Assembly: GCA_022495995.1 (NCBI GenBank)
Contig: JAFEMH010001365.1
Span: forward strand, 1-64,000
Reading direction: 5' to 3'
Source: Adenophora triphylla var. japonica
Lineage: Eukaryota; Streptophyta; Magnoliopsida; Asterales; Campanulaceae
Length of the DNA stretch: 64,000 nt
Part shown: positions 1 through 9,653 of the stretch, piece after piece
How positions within the stretch are numbered: the stretch's first letter is position 1
How the letters are laid out: each line of letters begins with the position of its first letter
Notes under the pieces: model-generated
Told to the model about the DNA's origin: nothing
The model's database searches: none
Seen by the model: only the letters and a program-made list of their open reading frames with translations
Program-made: the position numbers and the translations under genes

Positions 1-202
1 GCAACAAGGATGGAGTGAAAACGATGAGGAAGATAGAGATCCACTTCCTAAATCTTTGAGGCTTCACAGCCAAGAGGTTACTTAGCCATGTGTAATGGCG
101 GACACCAAGTTCATCATCCTCAATAGAAACCAATTCATCCAAAAAATCATTCAACCCAAGCAAATCATTGATGACAGAAGGGGTAAAGGGACAAACACTC
201 CT

Positions 203-1612
203 CTAACATAGACAGGTGGGAGGAGAGGAGTAGTTTTTATCTAATCCCTTAGGCAAGTTGGCATAAAACTCATAAATCATTTTAGGATAGAAAGGAAGGG
301 GATGGTCAACAGTTAAGAATAATCCTCTTTCCTCAAAGAATTTGTCCATCCCAAGCTTAGCAAAAGATTCCCTATCCCTTTTCATCTCTACGACAAAGGC
401 TTTGGAAGAAATTAAAGCAAACCTATCAGATGCCTTTTTGGTTAAAAACTTCTTGGAAAAGGGTTTAGGGGAAGAGATAACAGAGACAGTAGATGACATA
501 CCCTGATCAGCTTTCTTTCGAGTAGATGTGCGTCTAGATGTGGGCACATCCTTAGACACATCCTTCACAGGGAATGGAACATTGATGGGTTCAATCTCAG
601 TGTCATCAGCATCAGAGGAGTCTAATTCTTGGTCCTCTTTTTCTTGATCAAGCTCTTCTCTCCCTAGCTTGTAGTTCTCATCCGAAGCAGTATCATCACT
701 ATCTGAACTTGAACTAGATTCATCTTCAATTGGCTCTAAATCAGTCTCAGCCACCTTTTTCTTTCCCCTCAAATCCATTAGGATATTAGCTAAGGGTACT
801 TCATCATCAAAAGAAATAAGATCCTCAACAGGACTAGCAACTACAGTGGCAGAGGAATCTATAACAGGGGCAGACACATTATCCATATGAGGTGGAACCT
901 CAACACAAGGGGTGGTAACAGGGATAATGGGATCAGTTGATAATGAGGGAGAGGGTGATGAAACAAAAGGATCAACAGACTCTGCATGGGGAACAGTCTC
1001 AATAGAGATAAAAGGTTCAACATGGGGAGTAGGAACAACAGATTCAACAGGGGGAACATCCTCAGAAGGTGTAACAACAGGGACAGGATCAATAACAGAG
1101 GGAGGAGGAATTGATGATTTAGCCCTAGTCCTAACAAGAGGAATTATTACCTCTTCTTCTTCTTCTTCTTCTAGAACAATGGCTGATGAGGGTTTCCCGC
1201 CAGGTTTCTTTAGATTCTTGGCTTTGTCAGATTCTGACAGCTTGCGAACCCTACCAGAGCGACGAAGAGCACGATGGGGCACCGGCGTTGCAGTAGGCTT
1301 TGGGGCTTTGACTTGAGACAGCTTCCTCTTCTTAGTTGAAGATGGTTCTTCAGTGATGGCGACAGGAGCGACATCCGATGGTGGGATCACCAGAGAGGAT
1401 GGAGCTTTAGGGTTTTCGGAGGAAGGATCCAATGTGGGGAATTTAGGAGCACTAGCTTCCATTGTAGGATCAGATGAAGGTGATGGAGATGAGAATTCCG
1501 CAAGAAACTTTGAAATTACAGGGTTTAAGAGAACGGAATCCTCACCTTTAGCTATTGAAATAGGGGCAATATCAAGAATGTCTTCCTCTTGAATGTTTGA
1601 ATGCTCGGCCAT
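203..1612 (-). CDS. Sirevirus extra ORF downstream of pol, with C-terminal plant-transposon-associated domain
   Basis: A 469-residue frame on the same strand as the copia pol. Residues 1-90 are Ser/Pro-rich. A basic cluster (TKKRKLSQVK) lies near residue 93 and a run of seven or more Glu near 150. A long low-complexity Pro/Val and acidic Ser/Asp region fills the middle. From about residue 375 to the end it resembles the folded domain annotated in plants as putative plant transposon protein (motif FYANL). The domain continues in another frame through 202-1 (motif VRGVFVPFTPSVINDLLGLN), so a frameshift lies near 205-215 and the natural C-terminus is off-window. No signal peptide or membrane span is seen, which argues against a conventional envelope protein. 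Function is unknown. Its position matches the env-like or accessory slot of Sireviruses. Confidence 0.65.
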   Translation of the reverse strand: MAEHSNIQEEDILDIAPISIAKGEDSVLLNPVISKFLAEFSSPSPSSDPTMEASAPKFPTLDPSSENPKAPSSLVIPPSDVAPVAITEEPSSTKKRKLSQVKAPKPTATPVPHRALRRSGRVRKLSESDKAKNLKKPGGKPSSAIVLEEEEEEEVIIPLVRTRAKSSIPPPSVIDPVPVVTPSEDVPPVESVVPTPHVEPFISIETVPHAESVDPFVSSPSPSLSTDPIIPVTTPCVEVPPHMDNVSAPVIDSSATVVASPVEDLISFDDEVPLANILMDLRGKKKVAETDLEPIEDESSSSSDSDDTASDENYKLGREELDQEKEDQELDSSDADDTEIEPINVPFPVKDVSKDVPTSRRTSTRKKADQGMSSTVSVISSPKPFSKKFLTKKASDRFALISSKAFVVEMKRDRESFAKLGMDKFFEERGLFLTVDHPLPFYPKMIYEFYANLPKGLDKNYSSPPTCLC

Positions 1613-2730
1613 TTAACAGAGGAATTGGGTTTGGTAGAACAGTGCAAAGAGAAATTAATGCTATGGTTTGAGATTGTGTGCAAAGAGAAGGAAGAACAAA
1701 GGGTTTTGTCAAGGTTTATGGGGGATGGGACGGATGTGAGGAATATTAAATACTCACAGCTCCCCCTTTCCAAATAGAATTAGGAATCCTTCTTCAAAAA
1801 GGTTTAACATACCTCAAAATCCTTAGGAGTCCTCCAACGGCTAGAAACCTTTGAGGTTACTACACACAAGCACCTTCCAAGAAAATAGGGGATCAAAATA
1901 AATCAAGATTTTGTAAGATTTTTATGAAAACAAAAATTACTTCGGCATATCTTTAATTAAAACAGAATCCCAAAAGAATTTTCCACCCTTTTCAAACAAG
2001 GATTGATACACACCTTTTTCTTTCATGAAAGATATTGGAGATCAAAAACCTATATAATCAGAAAATGAACTAGAAAAGGAAATTAATTAACTAGCATATT
2101 TACAAAGCTCCTATATGTCCTAAAAAATGCAATATGCCTAGCATGATGCAAACACACAGGTGAAGGAAATATTCTCAGTTTATGGATGTGGCATAGGATG
2201 TGAGTCACATATTGGGACACATTTAGATCACAAAAAGTCAATGAGCAATAATCCAATCTGCACAGCCTCTAGGATGCATCCACCAATTTTTTGTTGTGGA
2301 TTTTTGCAATGTGAGTAGCTTTCACTTTACTTGATCCCAAAGATAGCCCTTTTTCCCAATGATCTTATCAAGTTTGACTTCAAGTTTTCTTATGAAAATC
2401 ACTTGATCACAATAATGGATGGCTTCATACTAAGGGCAGTGAAGCAATTGTTTCTCACATATATATATATATTTTTTTTCTTTTAGCACCCACTGTGAGA
2501 TACCTAGGAAGGTTATATCAAGTCACCAAAAGGTAACATGAACAGGAAGTGCTCACAATTAAGTGATCAAAAAATAATGTCAAGATGAGGACTCACAAGT
2601 GACCACACTGAGAAATTTCGTGCTAATGCATGATATTTTTGGATTTTTCTTTTTATGATTTTTTTTTTTTTTCAGTTAAACTAATCTACAGATGTGTTAG
2701 AGGATGTGAGACACATCTGGTCTCACAACC
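1613..2730. other. Non-coding spacer of the Sirevirus between pol and the downstream ORF
   Basis: I see no gene here. On the minus strand it separates RNase H from the extra ORF and could hold its promoter or splice sites. It contains a short AT dinucleotide run near 2459-2472, T-rich tracts near 2650-2675, and two copies of a TGTGAG...CACAT inverted motif (about 2195-2220 and 2700-2730). The same motif recurs in the LTR. Confidence 0.5.
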
Positions 2731-3078
2731 TTAGATATCACACAAGCCAAGAGACTTCCTCAAGGAGGAAAATCTCTCAAAATCTAATGCCTTTGTAAAT
2801 ATATCAGCCAATTGATTTTCAGTCCCAACAAATTCCAGACACACAGTTTTTTGCTCTACAAGATCTCTAATGAAATGATGTCTAATATCAATGTGCTTTG
2901 TTCTAGAATGTTGGACAGGATTTTTAGATATGTCCAAGGCACTTTTGTTATCACAAAAAGCAGTCAAAACTTTGCTATTCAATCCATAATCTTTTAACAT
3001 TTGATTCATCCAAAGTAATTGTGTGCGCTGACTCCCAAGGGCAACATATTCACCTCGGCGGTGGACAAGGACACACAA
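2731..3078 (-). pseudogene. Copia RNase H domain fragment (Sirevirus 1)
   Basis: This block encodes the C-terminal part of a Ty1/copia polyprotein. RNase H degrades the RNA strand of the RNA/DNA hybrid during reverse transcription. Visible motifs are GEYVALGS (the usual AEYIA block), FCDNKSALDISKNPVQHSRTKHID and the final LADIFTKAL block. It is separated from the reverse transcriptase frame (3116-4081) by a frame break at about 3080-3115, so it would not be made as one protein. The fragment ends at a stop at 2731. Confidence 0.85.
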
Positions 3079-3115
3079 TTTTGCTTCCTACTATACCAAG
3101 ACACAAGGTTATTAC

Positions 3116-4081
3116 CTAAGTAGAAACATCCACTGTGGTACTCTTTCTATCATCACTATTTCTAGCCCAATCAGAATCGGTGTACCCAACCAAATTGGTG
3201 TTTGTTTCTTTAGAGTAATGCAGACCTAGGTTCACAGTTCCACTCACATACCTAATGATTCTTTTCAAGGCTTTAAGATGGGATATTTTGGGGTTGGCTT
3301 GGTATCTAGCACAGAGACATACACTGAACATAATGTCAGGTCTACTTGCAGTGAGGTAAAGCAGACTTCCTATCATGCTTCTATAAAGGGTTTGATCAAC
3401 ACTCTCACCATCAGAATCATGACTCAGCTTTTGGGAAGATCCCATTGGGGTTGTTTGATGTGAAGAGTGATCAAGCTCAAACTTTTTCACAAGATTCTTG
3501 GCATACTTAGACTGTGAAATGAACATGCCATCTTTGAATTGCTTAATCTGTAAGCCTAAGAAAAAATTCAACTCACCTACCATACTCATCTCAAATGTGG
3601 AAGTCATGCTATCCACAAATTCAGCTAGCATTGAATCAGAATTTGATCCAAACACAATGTCATCTACATAGATTTGTGCCACAAGAATCTCCTTCTTATT
3701 TCTCCTCACAAACAAGGTTTTGTCAACCTCACCTCTCTTGAATCCTAGTTGAAGTAAATGGTCAGTCAACCTACCATACCAAGCTTTAGGGGCTTGCTTT
3801 AGCCCATACAGAGCTTTCTTCAGCTTATACACATGATTAGGATATTTGGAGTCCACAAAGCCTTTAGGTTGTTCAACATAGGCTTCCTCATTTAATATCC
3901 CATTTAAAAAAGCACTCTTAACATCCATTTGATGAAGAGTGATCTTGAGGTAACAAGCAATGGCTAACAGAAGCCTAATGGACTCAATTCTTGCAACAGG
4001 AGCAAATGTCTCCTCAAAATCAATTCCCTCAATTTGAGTGTAACCTTGAGCAACTAACCTAGCTTTATTTCTAGTTATCAC
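3116..4081 (-). pseudogene. Copia reverse transcriptase (RVT_2) fragment, Sirevirus 1
   Basis: A 321-residue frame covering most of RVT_2. Motifs in order: [55 protein letters not shown], the catalytic [18 protein letters not shown] and YLTASRPDI, then [17 protein letters not shown] at the start of RNase H. The catalytic YVDD is intact. The N-terminal end is disrupted by a 55-bp tandem duplication at 4123-4232. The C-terminal end stops in the connection to RNase H. It is a dead copy, although the catalytic centre is readable. Confidence 0.9.
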
Positions 4082-4122
4082 ACCTTGCTCATCAGTTTTG
4101 TTCTTGAAAATCCATTTGGTTC

Positions 4123-4232
4123 CTATGACATTACCATGTGAGGGTCTAGGAACAAGAGTCCATACCTCATTCTTCTCCTATGACATTACCATGTGAGGGT
4201 CTAGGAACAAGAGTCCATACCTCATTCTTCTC
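4123..4232 (-). repeat. 55-bp tandem duplication inside the Sirevirus pol
   Basis: A 55-bp unit beginning CTATGACATTACC occurs twice head to tail, starting at 4123 and 4178, essentially identical. Because 55 is not a multiple of three it shifts the pol frame upstream of the reverse transcriptase block. It looks like a replication-slippage or template-switch product. Confidence 0.9.
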
Positions 4233-4785
4233 AAATTGAATTAATTCATCTTGCATAGCCATAATCCAACAAGATCTTTCAATGCTTCAAGAACATTCTT
4301 AGGTTCAATTTTTGAAACAAAACAACAGAAACTTACCTGGGAGTATGCTGAGGAGCAACTCCATAAACCAGCCATCTTTCTATAATCAACTTTGTCCTTT
4401 TGTCTAGTTCTCACTTGAGCATGCACATCTCCCACAACTTGTGAAGTGGGGTGGTTTTTCTGGATTTTTGAAGGGATATCCTTTGACCTATCCACACACC
4501 CATTCACATTACCTTCTCGAGCATCATCCCGATCGAATCGGAAGGAACTCGTCTCGCTACGTGGAGTTTGAGTGGATGTGGGAGCAGATGTGGGTTCGAA
4601 TGTGGAGGCGATGTGTCCACATCCTTGGTTACATCCTTATCGGGTTCAACATTTTTATCAAAGACTGGAAGTTTCTTTTGATTTTTCAAAGACTGTTTCT
4701 TCATCCTTCCAGTCCAAAGAAGCAACCCGAAACATCATCCTCAGCAGTCTTGAGGTTAAGATCAAGTGAGTCATCAAATTTAACA

Positions 4786-6654
4786 TTAGCGCGATTCCAT
4801 AATGGTCTTAGTTTTGAGATTGAAAACTCTGTAAGCTCTACTGTTTGTGGAATAGCCCATGAAAATTGCTTTGTCACTCTTTGAGTCAAATTTGGACAGG
4901 TATTCTCTATCATTGAGAATATAACAAACACATCCAAACACATGAAAATATTTCACAGTTGGTTTCCTTCCAAGGAGGATTTGATATGGAGTGACAGTGC
5001 TACCAATCCTTAGGAACATCCTATTGCCCAATGTGGCAAAGCGGTGTTTAAAGCTTACGCCCAAAATTTCTTGGACAAGTTCTTTGAACTTAGCATGACC
5101 ACTAGCCATTTCTTGCAAGGTTCTATTCTTTCTTTCAGCAATTCCATTTTGCTGTGGGGTGATTGGTGCAGAAAACTCATGAGTGATTCCCTTAGAATTG
5201 CAAAAATTGGTGAACATTTGATTCTCATATTCAGTACCATGGTCAGACCTAATTCTCACAGTCTTAAGACCATAAAGATTTCTAACTCTTTTGTACCAAT
5301 TCTTGAATTCTCCAATTGTTTCTGACTTTTCTCTTAAGAACATTACCCAAGTGTACCTAGAATAATCATCAACACACACAAAGACATACTTTTTCCTACC
5401 AAAGCTTTCTACTTCAATAGGTCCCATTAAATCAGTGTGAATCATCTCCAAACATCTAGTTGTGGAGCATTGTTGGACCTTTTTATGTGATGCTTTTGTT
5501 TGTTTTCCCTTTTGACATGAACCACAGACATCAAGGTTCTTGAAGTTCAGTTTAGGGAGGTCTTTAATAGCTTCAAACCTTTGAAGTTCTTCCAGAGTTC
5601 TACAGCTAGCATGCCCTAATTTTTGGTGCCACAGATTGACATCATTAGCTTTTGAGCTTAGGCAAGAAAGATTGTCACCAAATTGGTAACAATTATCAGC
5701 AGATCTAGGACCAGTAAACACACATTTATTATCCTTATCAAACACTTCACACAAGAGCTTATCAAACTTCACAAATAGGTCATCATCACACAGTTGACTG
5801 ATGCTTATTAGGTTGGCTTTCAAGCCTTCCACATGGTACACATTATGCAATTTTGGGAGACCCTTGACATCTAGGGTTCCTTTCCCAACAATCTTTCCTT
5901 GAGCACCTCCACCAAAATTTACTTTCCCTCCATTTATCACTTCATAATCAAGAAGGACTGCTTGGTTTCCAGTCATGTGCCTAGAGCACCCACTATCAAA
6001 ATACCAAGAGCCAGAGACAGTACTCTTGAGGGAAGAGTAAACAACATTGCAGGTGGTAATTGGTTTGGCCACCCACTGTTTAACAGTTTTCTTTTTGGGT
6101 TGCAGAGGTCTCAGATTGACTGGATGTGTGTTAGGATGTGCATACATCTTCTCACACATCTGAGGCTGTTTGAAATTACCAGATTTTTTATCAGCCTTAA
6201 GTTTGTAACAGAAGGGCCTAATGTGACCAGGGGCTAGGCAGTAATGGCAGATGTAATGCCTCTTTCTTGGTCTCTTCTCACTCAGAATGACTTTTTCTTT
6301 AAAAGCTTGTTTTTTCACACTTTTAGAGGTAGAAGCCTCACATCCCTCCTTTACAAAATTATTTTCAAAACCTATACCAATTTTGTCACGTTGACCCATA
6401 GAGAAAGCTTCTTCCATTTTCATTTTACTTTTGTTTAACTTAGTAAAAGTATTTTCAGCTTTTTCACATTCATTCTTGAATTTTTCAAGGTCAACTTCTC
6501 TTTTGGTCACAAGGACTTCAAGTCTTGCAATGGTATCTTTTTGAGCATCATTTTCTTTTGAAAGTACAAATTTTTTCATCTTCACAAGCAGCCAATTTAT
6601 CGAAAGAGATTTGTTTACCTTAACAAGTACCTCAATTTTGAACAATCTTTTCAT
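4786..6654 (-). pseudogene. Copia gag C-terminus, protease and integrase (Sirevirus 1)
   Basis: A 622-residue frame. It starts with a Glu/Lys-rich coiled-coil-like gag segment, then a CCHC knuckle (CHYCLAPGHIRPFCY). Next is the protease active site in YFDSGCSRHMTG (the DSG triad), and then the GAG_pre-integrase block with LWHQKLGHAS and the CGSC zinc ligands. The integrase core shows its Asp, Asp and Glu in HTDLMGP, RSDHGTEYEN and NGIAERKNRT. The C-terminal part has KYFHVFGCVCYILNDRE and the FMGYS...YRVFN signature. Between the core and the C-terminal part the reading departs from family expectation (around GHAKFKELVQEILGV), indicating local rearrangement. The stretch from 4785 to 4241 is the degraded linker to the reverse transcriptase, with several overlapping short frames. 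Confidence 0.85.
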
Positions 6655-6858
6655 CCAATCTGTATGCGGCTCCTTGTATGTGGCAAAGAGTTCCTCATAG
6701 GGAATGTCTCTTTCTTCATCTTCATCATCTCGAATCTCCTTTTACGAGAAACTTGATTCGGCCACCGGTTCGAGATGTGACAGCAGATGTGTACACAACC
6801 GAGCCCACATCCAAGAGATTTTCAGGAGTATATTCTTCTATATCTGCGAGAAAAGACA

Positions 6859-7943
6859 TTAAACACGAGAATGGCAATATAAGACAGACATATTAGCCAC
6901 TTCTTCTTCCTCATCCTCACTGTCACTAAGGGTAGCAGTTAAGCTCATTCCCTTCTTTTTAAGTGTGTTAGCACACTCATTGGCATAATGACCAAAGCCA
7001 CGACATGCCCTACATTGGACAGATTCAAATGATTTATTTTCAAAACTTGGTTTCTTGAATCCGGTGTCGAGTGCTAGGTTTTGGCTTTTCAAATAGCATC
7101 TTGGAAGTAGGTCTATTGGGGAATTTGCTTATCCTTCTATTTTTCAAGATAGAACTGAATTTCTTTGAAATAAAAGCTACATCCTCATCTTCAAGATTAG
7201 ACTTGTCAATTTCGGAGGATAATTCCACAAGCTCTTTTGGTAGAGCAGCGGCACTTTTAAGGGCAAGACTGTGTGTTTTGTTCTTCTTCGAGCCTCAAGG
7301 TTAAGCTCAAACACAGTCAAGATTCCTATGATAGTGTCAAGACCTACGGTGTTTGTGTCCTTTGTTTCTTCAATCACAGCTACTTTAATGTTAAACCTCT
7401 CGTGCAAGGTCCTTAGAATCTTACTAACAAGTCTTGCATTGGAGATAGATTCTCCTAGACTTGTGCATTCATTTGAAATCTCATGAATCTTAGCAAGCAT
7501 ATGACACAATATCCTCGGTTTCTTCCATTCGAAGTAACTCAAACCTATCCATTAAAATTCTAAGCCTGGTAGCCTTCACACTTGGTGCTCCCTCACATTG
7601 AGTTTGCAAAATATCCCAAGCAGTTTGGCTATACTCTCATTTGTTATAAGCTTGTACATATTCCCGTAAACATGGCTGGAAATAGCACCCATGGCTTTTG
7701 AATTGTAATTTGAAGCTTGTATTTCATCAAGAGTCCATTGTTCTTCAGTTTTCTTTCGAAAAAGGACTCACCAACACCGGAAGATGGCTTTTTCTCCACA
7801 GTAGGAGGTTGCCATGCAACAAGAATGCACATCCAAGCTCTTTCATCAATACTTTTGATGTAATTTCGCATTTTAGACTTCCAAAGAGAATAATTTGTGC
7901 CATCCAAGACACGAGGCCTATTTTGGTGATTTTGGCATTCCAT
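6859..7943 (-). pseudogene. Copia gag N-terminal region, several frameshifts (Sirevirus 1)
   Basis: Three minus-strand pieces make one broken gag. 7943-7644 begins MECQNHQNRPRVLDGTNYSL, the usual start of a UBN2-type gag. 7542-7177 holds the middle (ISNECTSLGESISNARLVSK). 7228-6859 ends with the first CCHC knuckle (QCRACRGFGHYANECAN). Gag forms the particle that packages element RNA. At least three frame changes separate the pieces. The same protein in the second Sirevirus (43594-42609) is about 80-85 per cent similar over the N-terminus by eye. Confidence 0.85.
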
Positions 7944-7992
7944 AATGACTACACTTTCTACGGATCAACACTCAAGAATATTTCGAGAGTTA

Positions 7993-8004
7993 GCTCGATA
8001 CCAA
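7993..8004 (-). other. Primer binding site of Sirevirus 1 (mutated)
   Basis: On the minus strand the LTR end is followed by TGGTATCGAGC, a form of the plant tRNA-iMet-complementary TGGTATCAGAGC with a short deletion. The intact version is present in the sister element at 43646-43657. Confidence 0.75.
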
Positions 8005-8005
8005 T

Positions 8006-8773
8006 TGAAAGTTTCGTGTAGCTAGGAAACTTAGATCACACAACGAGGCAAAGGATGTGAGTACGGATGTGTCTCACAACTGTCCACACATCCACGTATA
8101 ATGCGGCGGAATAAAGTAATTAAAAGCAAATTAAATGCAATAACTCAAGAGTTATATACGCTTACCGATCCGTGTGATCGGCAAACTAGGCTTACGCCCA
8201 AAACCTTTCACTATAAAAACTTTTGTTTCTTACAAAAACAAATAAGTGAAAAACTAAAATATGAAAATACTAAACAAGTTCTAATCACCTTCTACGATAT
8301 GAACAACTCCCCTTTCCCAAGTAGGACTTATTCAATCAGAAGTAAAACAAGAGAACTTTATAAAAACCTAGATGTGAGTTACGGATGTAAGCTCACAACC
8401 TAAAATCAACAAGGACGTATGCAATGAAGTATGTGTGTTTTTCTCTCTAAAAACCGTAGCTTCTCTTTGTGCTGAATGCCTTGTATTTATAGTGCACCAT
8501 TTGAGAAGATCTTCATGCAATCGACCTCTTCCTTTGTGAGAATCCTTTTCCTATATGAAAACATAAAACACACTCACAAGGAAATCAAATATTAGTAGGT
8601 TAGTCCTAATATAAAACTATGTACATAAATAAAAGATATTTACTATATTTACAATTCCTAGTAAAAGTAATATACTTATAAATCTCCATGAAAGTTCCAA
8701 AATCTTCTTACCATATATAAGTCTTTTGAAATAAGGAAACAAGAATTGGTTTCCTAAAAAGCTCACGCTTTCA
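8006..8773 (-). repeat. 5' LTR of Sirevirus 1
   Basis: 768 bp bounded by TGAAAG and CTTTCA, a 6-bp terminal inverted repeat with the standard TG...CA. It lies directly next to the primer site. A TATA box (TATAAATA, minus strand) sits at 8484-8491. Three or more GGATGTG/CACATCC motifs occur near the internal end. It is about 80 per cent similar by eye to the truncated LTR at 43660-44099. Confidence 0.85.
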
Positions 8774-8879
8774 GCCTCAACTATTTTACGACCCAATTTT
8801 TTTTTTGATATTTATGTAGTCATTTTTAAGAAAGTCTACATTTAACTAACACAACGTTTATTTGTAAATATGTATGGAA
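8774..8879. other. Short spacer between the Sirevirus LTR and duplicated block 1
   Basis: 106 bp of AT-rich sequence with no gene. It contains a near-copy (ACAACGTTTATTTGT) of the block start that follows. In copy 2 the block abuts the Sirevirus LTR directly, without this spacer. Confidence 0.5.
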
Positions 8880-8896
8880 ACAACGTTTAATTGTAC

Positions 8897-8920
8897 ACAA
8901 TATAGTGTACACTATATTGT
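8897..8920. other. Perfect 24-bp palindrome
   Basis: The half ACAATATAGTGT is followed at once by its exact reverse complement. It is conserved without change at 44117-44140 in the second block copy. It lies 17 bp from the block start, so it may be a terminal hairpin or a dyad-symmetric protein site. Confidence 0.85.
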
Positions 8921-9068
8921 CTTTCTATAAGTTTAGGGCTTCATTAATTGCCTAATCTATTACAAGGGGTTATCTTTTGGGAAGGAATTCCAAACAATAG
9001 TAGGGATAGAAAGTAAAAAGAAAAAAAAAGAAAAAGGAATACTCCCTTCGACCCACCCACGTGAATGC

Positions 9069-9535
9069 TGTTGTGAAATTGGTGCTCCTCCGTTGCAATC
9101 AAAACAAAGAAATCAACACACCCACACGTATAAGAAAAAACAATCACACACAAGAATACAAGAGTTGTTTACCCAGTTCATTCACCAACTCGTGAACTAC
9201 GTCCGGGGGCAATTGTCAAGCCAATATGTATTCTAATATGTTGCTACAATGTATTCTAGGCCGAAATTATGCTTATATAGTTATAAAAGGAAGCCCTAAC
9301 TCAGTTTAAGAAGAGATCTAAACGAATTAGGAAACAAATCAAAACTGTGCTGAAATCCCGAACCAAGCGTGGCCGCGCAGACCCTTAGCGCGGTCGCCCT
9401 CCACGCCAGAAAACTCAACACCCACGTTTGACCTTCCAGCGCGGTCGCTCTCCTCCTCGAGCGCGGCCGCTCTCCTTCGCAGAAGCTCCTCCGACGTTTT
9501 CTTCTCCCTTGCAGTTTTAGGATCCAATCCCAACA
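9069..9535 (-). repeat. 3' LTR of the TR-GAG copia element
   Basis: 467 bp, TGTTGTGAAATTGG to CCAATCCCAACA in plus orientation, with 5-bp inverted ends. A TATA-like CTATATAAGC on the minus strand lies near 9270-9280. It contains GC-rich GCGCGGTCGC/GCGCGGCCGC tracts at 9370-9480. It is followed inward by the polypurine tract. Confidence 0.9.
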
Positions 9536-9548
9536 ATCTCCCACCGGA
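9536..9548 (-). other. Polypurine tract of the TR-GAG element
   Basis: On the minus strand the sequence just before the 3' LTR is CCGGTGGGAGAT, matching the usual copia GTGGGAGAT plus-strand primer immediately upstream of TGTTG. Confidence 0.8.
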
Positions 9549-9653
9549 GACTAAACCAACAAACATAAAATCACCCATTAACTCCCACCACGGAGTAAAG
9601 GCCTTCGAACACATTTCCCCCTCCATATTGGCTTGACACTACCACTCCTCTCC

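Larger units (their letters stand above)
1..8773 (-). mobile_element. Sirevirus-like Ty1/copia retrotransposon, decayed, 3' part beyond the window
   Basis: Read on the minus strand the order is LTR (8773-8006), tRNA primer site, gag, protease, integrase, reverse transcriptase, RNase H, then an extra ORF that runs off the left edge. This domain order is that of Ty1/copia. A long downstream ORF, two CCHC knuckles and motifs such as YLTASRPDI in the reverse transcriptase suggest the Sirevirus lineage. Many frameshifts separate the coding blocks, so it is not autonomous. No second LTR is visible, so the full length is unknown. A second, more truncated member of the family lies at 40433-44099. Confidence 0.85.

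Noticed and set aside
912..1592. Plus-strand frames of 134 and 79 residues
   Set aside because: They are antisense to the low-complexity part of the Sirevirus downstream ORF, with no codon structure or domain of their own.
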